From Arbacia lixula (taxonomy: Eukaryota; Echinodermata; Echinoidea; Arbacioida; Arbaciidae): 64,000 nucleotides of DNA. Each line of letters starts with the position of its first letter. Position 1 is the first letter of the stretch. This document shows positions 1 through 27,429 of the stretch, in pieces. The translations under genes and the position numbers were made by a program. The DNA is taken from contig OZ022576.1 in the NCBI GenBank assembly GCA_963669155.1, positions 6,549,667-6,613,666 of the forward strand. Direction: 5' to 3'. The notes under the pieces were generated by a model. The model was given only the letters and a program-made list of their open reading frames with translations. It ran no database searches and was not told the origin of the DNA.

Positions 1-2174
1 CCCAGGAGCCAAGTACCACGTCGCTGGAAGTGTGGCCTATATCAGGTACCATCGATCATGCCCTGTGTGTTAACACAAACCCATTATCGGATGGCTTTCC
101 CGAAACGGTAGTCCTATAGCATGTATAGCCAGTCATACTGAAACGATAAAGCTTCATGATAGAATGTGCGGGGTTGTTCGTAAACGGTATATACGGCGTA
201 CGCAGAAATGCCGCATAACCAAACTAGGGTCGGGGCATCGTTTCGAACTTGATAAAGAATCAAGTCTGTTTTGTGTGAGGACGGACATTTGGTAGAACGA
301 GAAACCGTTACCATGGAATACAGCTTGTTTAAATAAAAAATTACCACGGCACTTTCCGCAACGATAACGTTAAAGATATTAAATCAATCAGAATTATGTT
401 TTAGGGTATGAGACTATAACCTATCACTTACATCTTGCAAAAAAAAAAACTTTCGATTTTCTTCAATGGTTATAGAGAATGGGTATCTTTTGTCAAACAC
501 AACATTTCAAACATCTTTCAAATCTGACACTTTGACATGTTGGATGCTCTTGGCACCGAAATGAATGAAAACTGTCAGGGCAACTAACAAAGGAATTCAC
601 ATTCTGTGCATACTTTATAGAAACATTATTTTCTTTTACTTCATTTAGTTCATTGTGTATGTCGTCAGATTGAAATAAAAAGAAACATACACACAAGTAA
701 CAAGAACACATTGAAACAATTCCGATCATAATGCGTGAACGCAATGGACAACACGTCTCCTTACTAAACCTGGAGAGAAGGGAAATCGGACATGATTGAC
801 AAAAGATCCCGATTCTCCATGACCACTGAAGCCAATCTATTATGGTTTTTGCACGATGAATGTAATAAGTTGTAGTTTCATACCCTAAAATATAATCCTA
901 ATCAATATAATATCCTTAAGGTTATCGTTGCGGAAAGTGCCGTTGTAATTTTTGTTGGGACAAGCTGAACATGATCGGGGCTCAACGTGTCTTGTGTACG
1001 ACTTTACTCAAATTAGCGCCCCGTCACCGAAAATAGAAGAGAGAAAAATACGAAGTTTTGTTTGCTGTAGAGTTTCAGGATAAAACATAAATTGTCGTGA
1101 TTGTGTGAGTGCTCTGTTCTCTATATGATATTTCTTTGATCGATCATTACTGGTGGCGCCCGTGGAACACACATTATGATAAATATGAGAAATGTATTAA
1201 TAAATACGATTCAGAACAGAGTAAATCATACGGTAAAACCTTATGCTTGCATTCTTTCGGGATAATGACCCGTTATATGAAGTGAATGAATGAAAAAAAA
1301 AGAGTGAAAAGAGGAGAGATGGATCATCATTATTATTGTGTTGTTTATCTATACTTTTCTTCCATAATCGTATGTAAACAATTACATTATTTGTTTTCCG
1401 GGAGTGGTCTTTATATTTAGGTTTTACTGTAGTTGATTTGCTGTATGTATTTTGTGTCATACAGGTACTTCCTCAGTTACGTCATTCAGTTCCAGATCCA
1501 CGAAGCCCTGTGTAAGGAGGCTGGTCACGTGGGCCCGCTGTATAAATGTGACATCTACGGATCGAAGGAGGCTGGGACTCTTCTCGCGTGAGTTTTCTCA
1601 ATGCAGGACGGTACACCTTTCTGCTCAATGTTTGCCTTGGTCATGTTGGTCGAAACTGGTCGTTCGTGTTTGTGCACGTGCGCGTCTGCAGTTTGCATCG
1701 GGCAAGAGGGCCAACTCCTCCGTCCTCCTGCAAATCCCTGTTTTCGACTTATCTGAATACTGAATGAGTTATACATCATCCTTTTATATTGGCTGTTGCA
1801 AAGATAATCCACCAACACGACAGTGTTTTAAAAGTAAATAATTGCATAATTTTGCTACAAAGGTGTATGCTCAAGAAGACCATAAGGTGTCCACCAAAAC
1901 CTTGCAGTCGACACACAAAGGACGTGCACATTCTTGCAATGGACGTACGTATTATCTCCGTCCATAAAAAATGTGGCTAAAAGCAAGAACCATTTTTGGA
2001 CATGTCGAATAACCTACATGTGCATGTACTGCATGCTCCTGTATGTCTGAATAGGCGTGCCTCCCTGCGTCCGACACAAGGGTTTTCCGCGAAATGCGAC
2101 GCAGGCCAGACGCAGAGAGGTGCACGACCGTCTGTGGCCATTGCAAGATCTCTATAATGGTCAATATAGCTCCC

Positions 2175-2222
<48 letters not shown>

Positions 2223-3024
2223 TTCTCTTTCTTATCATCGTGGATCACCCAAATCGTGTTAAGATTTTAAAGCTATGAAACCCTTACGTCTAACCATAAT
2301 ACAGTGCAATCGTGATGACAATGAGTTGGCATGGTAATGCATTTATACTCATGGATTGAAACTCGCTGTAAGCTCATGTTACTTGTTCGTACAAACTGTG
2401 TCACAACCTTCACCACTGACAGAAATGCGATGAGAAAGGGATCCAGCGATTTATGGCCGGACACCATGGAGGCGTTGACGGGGTCTCGAACCATGAACGC
2501 TTCAGCTTTGGTTTCTTACTTCCAGCCACTGATGGACTATCTCAGCGAGGAGAATTTGAAGAATGGAGACGTCCTGGGCTGGCCGGAGATGTACACTCCT
2601 GCAGGTAAGAAATGAAGCAAGGGTTGGTTTTTGGTTTAATGTAGAATTCATAGTTAACACACTTTAACACGCATGTGTACTATCATAATAGTGTATTATG
2701 CTCTTCATGAATAGAAAGGGTTGGAACATTTCGTTAAAGTGAATAAACAGTATCTACTCGTTTATAAGAGCTTTACTTATGCACCGCTTATCCCTGCTGT
2801 TTTCATAAGAAATAAGTTTTCTAGTTTTCTATCTACATTATTGTATGCCATATATTCGGCTTTGACATTGTTAACAGTAAGATATGATTTCTTCATGAAT
2901 GTTTTCTTATATCATTATATATTGTACAGATCCAAACAGGGCAGAGCGGTTGGGCCTGTGTCTAAACAACTCAATAATGCTGATCGGGATTTCCTTCCTG
3001 CTGGCTTTTCTCTATATGGATTGA
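1..3024 (+). CDS. ACE: ACE-like M2 peptidase gene A, 3' part, membrane-anchored
   Basis: This is the 3' end of an angiotensin-converting-enzyme-like zinc dipeptidyl carboxypeptidase gene that begins left of the window. Visible exons are 1-45, 1465-1587, 2423-2604 and 2930-3024, all with GT-AG borders and phases 2, 2 and 1. The first carries [15 protein letters not shown], which holds the residues equivalent to human testis ACE Lys511, His513, Tyr520 and Arg522. The second exon adds the Tyr523 position and a conserved Cys pair (CKEAG...YKC). The third ends in [10 protein letters not shown]. The last exon encodes about 30 residues with a hydrophobic stretch ([17 protein letters not shown]) and a TGA at 3022-3024, so the product should be a type I membrane ectoenzyme with almost no cytoplasmic tail. 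The zinc-site exon is outside the window. It converges with gene B. A possible AATAAA is at 3940-3945. Confidence 0.9.
321..967. mobile_element. MITE-like element with about 100-bp terminal inverted repeats
   Basis: The segment starts CAGCTTGTTTAAAT and ends with the inverse (ACAAGCTG). About 100 bp at the left (321-421) is inverted at the right (about 873-967), including the shared core TTTCCGCAACGATAACGTTA. The interior has no convincing ORF. A clear target duplication is not seen. It lies in the intron between the first two visible exons of gene A. It is a non-autonomous DNA transposon or fold-back element of unknown superfamily. Confidence 0.7.
1665..2105. repeat. Dispersed repeat shared with gene B intron 1
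   Basis: Two blocks here (about 1665-1735 and 2055-2105) recur in gene B intron 1 at about 23440-23585. The best conserved part is TGCGTCCGACACAAGG, followed by TTTTCYGCG-type sequence. Copies sit in introns of two ACE paralogs, so this is a dispersed element rather than conserved gene sequence. Its class is not recognised. Confidence 0.5.
2176..2220 (+). repeat. (CT)n microsatellite
   Basis: An uninterrupted CT dinucleotide run lies in the gene A intron before the 2423-2604 exon, about 200 bp upstream of its acceptor. Confidence 0.9.
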
Positions 3025-3760
3025 CGATACTGACAACAGTGCCATATTTGCATTCAAAGAACCCCTGTGTTTTCATCTATCGGCTGGAAATTGTAAATCG
3101 CTTATGTTATGTTGAAATACTCCAGGGGACATTAAAAGATTAATAGGAGTGAGTATATGAGTGTATGTTAATGTGTTCTGATACATAAATGTAAGTTATG
3201 TACTTAAACATTGGCGTAGACAGCTTTTCTATATGGCGGGGAAGCTTATACGCACACACACACACACTACGTGGATTTAAACATTACCATACACACACGT
3301 GTCTATTAAAAAAAATCAAAGTTGCTTGATATACGGTGCTAGTTATGTTTATCAATTTCCAATTCCGTATGATTATCTATTCATGTAATGTAAAGTACAT
3401 GACAATGTTGGGTAAGAATATCAGTAAAAAATGCAAAAAAATACCGGTATCGTCTCGACGGCACAGCACAATGAATTAAATAATGTCATCAAAATATGAA
3501 ACTCTGTGATCCTATGCAGATATTTATTGGCATGTTTATAATGAAGGAGATGGTAAATGACAGTAATTAAAATGTCAAATATATAAGAAGATAATGATTT
3601 CAACGACTGCTACTTAATCCACCTTGCAAATCAAAAACCTTCCCCAGGAAATAACACAACTTCAATAAGAGTGGAGAAAATTTAATCATAGTCTATATTA
3701 ACTGCACTATTTTTTTTCAAAAGATTCACTTTAAATGCATTTTCATATATTGCACGCATG
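2880..3760 (+). repeat. 3'-end segmental duplication, copy 1
   Basis: This segment includes the gene A terminal exon and its 3' flank. It is matched in order by 4350-4600 and then 5850-6110: the motif GAATGTTTTCTTATA before the exon, GGTAAGAATA at 3411 and 4527, and TTAATCCACCTTGC at 3614 and 5951. Copy 2 has a deletion after the GISFLL codons and an insertion of about 1.25 kb between its two matching parts. Confidence 0.7.
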
Positions 3761-4406
3761 TATTAATAACTATACTTAATACAACCTTATCACGTAAATT
3801 ATTTCAATTAGTAATATATTGGCTACACGATGCTGTGTAAAAGAAACACACATGGAAAACGTTAGGATATGTACCTCCAATTGTCAACCATTCCAATATT
3901 TGTATTAGAAGGAAATTTCAAAAAAAAAATCCACATCAAAATAAATAGTATGTGATGTCATTAGCAATAATTCCAGTAGCCGTAGTATCGAGTACTTGTA
4001 GAACTTGTTGTATCATAGTATCATAGCAGTGGCGGTATAAGTAAGAAACAACTTTCGTAAAGAAGCTGTGTTGGGAGCATTTACTGTGAACATTATTTTG
4101 TTCTGACCTCAGAATTGACAAAGATTTTGCAGGTGTACGATAGAGTGTACGATCTCTATTACCAGAAAAATGTTGTCAATTTGGAATGATGGAATTATCG
4201 TTTCTATCTGGAATGTTAATATGAAGATCTCAAGTAGGTTGTACCCTCCGCACATCCCTGCACGCAGTGGCAATATCGAAAGTGCTACTTACATGAGAAA
4301 TAAGTGATATTTTTCACTTTTCATCTACGCCATATAATCGGTTGAATCGGCCATGGACATTTTTCTATGAATGTTTTCTTATACCATAATATACTGTATT
4401 TTACAG

Positions 4407-4501
4407 ATTGGTACAGCGCAGAGTGGTTGGGTCTGAACAAGTCATTGGTGCTCATAGGGATTTCTTTCTTACTTAAATTCCCTATGGTTATCGATTCATA
4501 G
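4407..4501 (+). CDS. Duplicated alternative terminal exon of gene A
   Basis: A second copy of the gene A membrane exon, with an acceptor (ttttacag) at 4406. In the same phase it reads DWYSAEWLGLNKSLVLIGIS followed by FLLKFPMVIDS and TAG at 4499-4501. It matches the 2930-3024 exon through the GISFLL motif. It then jumps, through a deletion relative to copy 1, into sequence that matches the 3' untranslated region of copy 1 (about 3357-3390). The hydrophobic helix is therefore shorter and ends with a Lys and new residues. AATAAA follows at 4745-4750. It could be an alternative last exon spliced from 2604, or a decayed duplicate. No transcript evidence is visible. Confidence 0.7.
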
Positions 4502-5096
4502 AATGTGCAGTACATTATGATATCGGGTAAGAATACATCAAAGTGCACATCAAAAATTACTGGTATTGTTTTGCACAGCACTCGACAACACATAATCACA
4601 TGCACATAATCACATAGGGACTCTGCGCTTCAAACAGGGACTCTGCGCTTCAAACATTTATGTTAATGCTTTGTTCCTACTATGTATTCTATTTGATGTA
4701 ATACGCTGTTCTTGTCAATGCGATTGTATATTATGCATGGTGAAAATAAATAAACAAACAAACAAACATGCTCTTTTTGAGCCCATATTAGGGTATCATA
4801 TATCATATTCAATTATATATATAATTTATCACTGTCCGACTTACTTGTAACAAACAACACGTCTTAGAGAGATTGTTGCTTTTCGATATCAGTTTATTAA
4901 TGTCGTCTTGCAGCTCGGTTTACATTGATGATGATTGTAGGACAATCAGAAATTCAGACTCAGATGGTTAATGAAATAGTGCCTAATTCAAAGTATGATA
5001 CCACGGTTTATGTAGTTCCCTTACTATGTATCTGATTAAGTAGAATGTAATTTGTAAGTAGTAGACTAGCATTTGATGACGCTATTGTATATCATA

Positions 5097-5182
5097 TTAA
5101 CCCTTTGTCTCATGTGCCTTTTGTCACAAGTATTACACACAAATTTAACGGAGCAATATTGATCTAGCACACAAAGGGTTAA
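5097..5182. mobile_element. TTAA-flanked MITE, about 78 bp
   Basis: TTAA at 5097-5100 and 5179-5182 brackets a short element whose ends are CCCTTTGT and ACAAAGGG. A TTAA target site with CCC ends is typical of piggyBac-type non-autonomous elements. Related elements occur at 50587, 56037 and 60504. Confidence 0.6.
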
Positions 5183-5230
5183 TTCAAACCACATACTGTA
5201 CATACTTACATTAATCAATTTAAAATTAAA

Positions 5231-5233
<3 letters not shown>

Positions 5234-5286
<53 letters not shown>

Positions 5287-5290
5287 TATC
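5234..5290. repeat. (TA)n microsatellite
   Basis: An almost pure TA dinucleotide run between genes A and B. Confidence 0.9.
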
Positions 5291-6145
5291 ATATAACTGC
5301 GCATTGCTGTCAAAATGCCTGTAAACCTATTATGACAGGACATATCCTATGAAGAAGATGCAAAGACAGTACATTGAATCGCCACTTTACCATTGTGTTC
5401 ACAGTGAAACTTAGTGATTCTGAAATGTCTTGATTAGTTATTCAACAATCATGATAACTAACACTATTTGACTACGGGTTCGTCTGTATTGAATGGGCTG
5501 TATTATAGTTATTTCTAGGAAAGGCCTCCCACAAAACAAGAATGAAAAATAGTGGTAACAGAATAATTATAATTCAAAACGAAAGCCAATCACTACTTAT
5601 CATATGCCTTAATATCATACGGAATCGTTATTGCTTAGTACATTACTTTTTGTAAATGTATAATTATAATCAAAAACAAGAGCTTACCCTCAAACCTATT
5701 AATAGTAATCATACCATTTAGTATTACCTTCTATATAATTATAATCATGATTATATACTTTTTTCATTTTTTATCGCTGTTATTTCGCTAATAATAATGT
5801 TTATTACAATCATTATGTTGTCACCTCGACAAGAAACGCTATGGTTCGATACTAATATTTATGGGCATGTATATATTAAAAGAGGTGCTACATCATAATA
5901 ATCAAACTGCCAAATATATAAGAGAGACATTAGTTTCTACGGGGTATTATTTAATCCACCTTGCTAATCTAGAACCCTCCCTAAGAAATAAAACGACTCC
6001 AAAAGAATTGGGGAAAATTTAACCATAGTCGATATTTTATGATTACTGCGCTGTTTATGAAGATTTACTTTTGCCTTCTCTAATATCGCATACATGTATT
6101 ATTCTGCATATTATGATTCAATTGTGAAAAAAAAAATCAGGGCCA

Positions 6146-6277
6146 TATAGGTTTTGAATCATTGTACCTTGACATCAATGGTAACTACCATGGTAACAAT
6201 ATGAGAGCTATTGGCTGTTGCCATGGTCATGATGGTAATTACCATTGGTGGTAAGCTACAATGATTGAAAACCTATA
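6146..6277. mobile_element. TA-flanked fold-back MITE in gene B 3' flank
   Basis: The ends TATAGGTTTTGAATCATTGTA and its near inverse, TACAATGATTGAAAACCTATA, bracket about 130 bp. Inverted similarity continues inward for about 50 bp (AATGGTAACTACCATGG against CCATGGTCATGATGG...). TA borders fit a mariner-type MITE. It begins 64 bp past the gene B stop codon and so probably lies in its 3' untranslated region. Confidence 0.65.
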
Positions 6278-6341
6278 CGCAAAATGGCCATGAACAGATG
6301 GATGGGTGACAATTTGCACAAACTTGGTCACGAAATCAGAT

Positions 6342-24243
<17,902 letters not shown>

Positions 24244-24268
24244 CTTGTTACTACGCTCATGTATCACC

Positions 24269-24573
24269 CTGTGTTTGGAATATAAATTTTAGTGAAAGGT
24301 CTTTCTGGTGTTATTCAATTTACAAAGAAATTTTAGGCATACACCCAATAATAAGGATAGCGTGCTCCATCCTGTAAATGAATGAAAAACAAGTCAGAAA
24401 CAAATTTTAAACTACTTGAAAATATCATATTTGATATCTCCCTTGGATGCAAAAATTATTCAATGATGACAATTTGGTCTTGACGATTAGGCTTTCCTAA
24501 TCATTCTTGATATATACAAAACTTGAGAAAATTACTAATGAATCACAATGATACCTACGCTCTCGAAACTTAC
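24269..24573 (-). other. Putative 5' UTR intron of gene B
   Basis: On the minus strand CTCGCGAG|GTAAGTTTCG gives a good donor at 24573. CCAAACACAG|GGTGATAC gives an acceptor 25 bp before the chosen ATG. This suggests a non-coding first exon ending at 24574. Only splice consensus supports it. Confidence 0.4.
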
Positions 24574-24863
24574 CTCGCGAGAAGAAATTCTAGTCGTCCA
24601 TTGCACAGTTTTCACCAAGTGTAATTTATGTCCAGCACGATTATATCATCACCTAAAGCTGTGCACACTTTTGCTAACATATGTTTTGATGTGGCTCTGA
24701 TTTTTGCATTTCGCATCCTACTCATGCTACCCGCAAAAAAGCACAGTCCATACGGCACGAAATATAGTTTGGCATGACAAAACAACAAAACCTTCTTATA
24801 TCACATTTCATTTCTGTCAGCTGAACAGAGAGCATTTCATGTATGCAAATTAAATGGTGTGGG

Positions 24864-24966
24864 TGTTATATCATATGGTTTGATTTGCATAGAATCGCTT
24901 ATTTTGTCTTTATTGTGAGGATGTTATCGATATCAATCAACTGCTGTCTTTATACCAATGGGCTGG
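24864..24966 (-). promoter_or_regulatory. Candidate TATA promoter segment of gene B
   Basis: The minus strand carries CCCATTGGTATAAAGACAG, an inverted CCAAT next to TATAAAG (24954-24948), upstream of the putative first exon. Parts of this segment recur at 27041-27100, where TATAAAG and CCAAT are kept. A TATAAT at about 24640 is an alternative. No start site is proven. Confidence 0.3.
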
Positions 24967-25969
24967 GTTTGAAAACGCTCCACTAGTTCAACACGTCATC
25001 CTTGAGTGACGTAGGCATATTGGGGGAAGGGATCTCATCAGAGATGGGGCGGGGTATATTCTTACAATCTCATTTCTTTGTGTCATTAAAAAGAAAAACA
25101 TGCAGAATGTTCTTTCACTGGAAGAACATCGCTACCCCCATCCATACGTATACACACAATCATTCATCGGCAATTTCATAAATCATGTTCATAGCGTTAC
25201 CTTACAAGTACAATGATTACAGGGGCTAAACTTAGTTAAACGTTAGACTATAAAGTTTATCTCTATTGTAAATGTTAGCCTGTTAGGGGGAAAGAGAGGG
25301 AGGGGGGAGAAATTAATAGAAAGTAAGAATTGATAGGAAATAGACGAAGAGCGATATCGAAGAGGAAGATGAGGAGAAAGAGAGAGAAATAGGCAGTAAA
25401 GGAGGAGAATGGAGAGAAAGTGAAAAGGGAGATAAAGAGGTGTGTACCAGGAAAGATAGGTATACACCCCGAGAAGGGAGATGGTGGGAGGGGCAAGGGG
25501 GGAGGGGGATGGGGTACGGGCAAGGGGGGAATGAATACAGTGTATTTTTTTAGGGCAATGTGGTGTTTACACCGAGTGACAGAACAACATACAAAATACA
25601 TCGCAATCATATTTTGCATTTTGACTTTAATTGAATGATCATTAGTGCGACAGATATATCGATTACTCATAATAATTTGTGCTATATTTGCATAACGATA
25701 ACAAAAAGGAAATAAAATTGAGCTATGAGAAAAGTGTTATTGTCTCAATATGGTCAGGCTTGTTTCGTTTCTTTCTTTATTCTAGGCAGTGATTTCATTT
25801 GTTCACTAAGCAAGAATGCAGAGACAGAATTGTTGAATACAACAATAACACGTTACAAATCAGTTGTATTGTGCATCACGCTAATATTACTATCAATAGT
25901 AACTAAGCAACATAGGACCTACTTTTAGCGACGAAGCATATGATTGAATACAAATTATAATAATTGAAT

Positions 25970-26527
25970 ACAATAATAATAATACATAGAATTTATATAG
26001 CGCAGTTTCCATCTTAATCGGATGCTCAAGGCGCTTCAGAGCAAATTAAATAGAGAGAGAAAAAAAAAAGAATACAATACAGGTATGAACTTGTATGTCA
26101 AAAAGCACTATTATACAGATATGTCTTTAGGTTACCCTTGAAGGTGGTCACTGACGTCAGGGTTTTCAAACACTGTGGAAGAGAATTCCACAGGGTTGTG
26201 CAAAGGCCCGTTCTCCCCACGATCTCTTTGAAACCGGAACTTGCAGAAGACCGGATGTGGAGGATCTTAAGGTTCGTGATGGTTGGTAGTTGGTGGCTGG
26301 TAGTGAATTAAAGATTTATTCTAGCTGGGGGAAGTTCCGTTGGCAATATGAAAGACTAAAGGAAGTATTTTAAAGACAAGGCGTTCCCTCAGGGGCAACC
26401 AGTGAAGACTTTTCAAGACAGGGGTGATGTGGCTGCGCTTGACGGTTAAAGTTACAACGCATGCAGCTGCATTTTGGAAGCAATAAATAAAGGACCTAAC
26501 TACCGTGACTACCATGACCATGCACAT
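25970..26527 (-). mobile_element. 5'-truncated CR1/L2-like LINE fragment
   Basis: The minus strand encodes LKSLHWLPLRERLVFKIL (within 26321-26431), the usual C-terminal reverse-transcriptase motif of CR1/L2/jockey-type LINEs. In another frame it encodes LWNSLPQCLKTLTSVTTFKG-like sequence, typical of the end of that ORF. It finishes with AGCGCCTTGAGCATCC, a TATATAAATTC segment and a TTATTATTATTG tail. Frameshifts show it is dead. The rest of 24270-27430 shows only AT-rich sequence and a purine-rich tract (25280-25540). Confidence 0.75.
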
Positions 26528-27040
26528 TCACTTTATAAGTGTCTCTCTTCTCGTTTACCATAAAATGGAACGTTTAAAAGACAAATGTAAATATTTGATA
26601 TAGCTCGAGGAGAAAAGGCCATCACTATTAATATTTAGAATACACGAAGCAAAATAGCTAACTTTACAACAAAAAAAAAAGAAGAAGAAATTAAAATAGG
26701 AAGGAACCTAGTTAAGAAGAACCCCCAAAGTACTTTAGATTCAAACTTATTAATTCATACTTATGATTGAGATTGTCACAAGACGACGATAATTTTTAAC
26801 AGAAATATTCAAAATCAATGGTAATCGGCAGAATGGGTGACAGGTTATACACTGAAATTCTCATGCAATTTGCACTAAGTATGAAATCACATTAATTATC
26901 AAACATGATTAACTCTAGAATAAATATTTTGATAATTTGATTAAATATAAGACAGAAAATGAAATGATGTGAGGATGGGGACAACAAATATCGGACATGG
27001 TCCAGTAGACATGGTATTTAGGTTCATCCTCGATAAAGCT

Positions 27041-27100
27041 GTGATATCATATGGTTTGGCTTACTTAGAATCGCCTTTTTGTCTTTATACCAATTGGCTG
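27041..27100 (-). repeat. Duplicate of gene B promoter-like segment
   Basis: This matches 24864-24910 plus 24945-24966, which are separated there by about 35 bp: ATATCATATGGTTTG, TAGAATCGCYT, TTTTGTCTTTATACCAAT. On the minus strand it retains CCAATTGGTATAAAGACA. It lies about 330 bp beyond the gene C stop codon. Confidence 0.5.
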
Positions 27101-27429
27101 ATAACCTTATTTCCTCTTATCGCCCGGTTAGTTCTTCACACAATATGATTATGTTATCTCTACCGACAACACATTCAATTTAGATATGCAAATGTTACGT
27201 ACAAAGCATAGTTTCCACATCACTAATGAGAAAAAAAATGACTACACTGTTCAACCTGCAAGCTAGGATAACATTTTCCCACATATAATATGTAGTACTT
27301 TCCAATTTGCACCATCATCGGAATATTTTACGTATTTCAAACCTTCCTTGTTTTGGTGATTAATTAGTTATGTAATTGTTCATTGAAAACGCATGTCCCT
27401 CATCCTTATGAAAGGTAAATTACTCAGCG

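Larger units (their letters stand above)
4350..6110 (+). repeat. 3'-end segmental duplication, copy 2, interrupted
   Basis: Diverged second copy of 2880-3760, split by about 1.25 kb (roughly 4600-5850). That insert holds a (TA)n run at 5234-5290 and a TTAA-flanked MITE at 5097-5182. No gene other than the duplicate terminal exon is seen. The right end of the copy stops just before the 3' flank of gene B. Confidence 0.65.

Noticed and set aside
2721-3143. 140-aa ORF spanning the gene A terminal exon
   Set aside because: It uses another frame. The phase and membrane sequence of the 2930-3024 exon fit the ACE gene instead.
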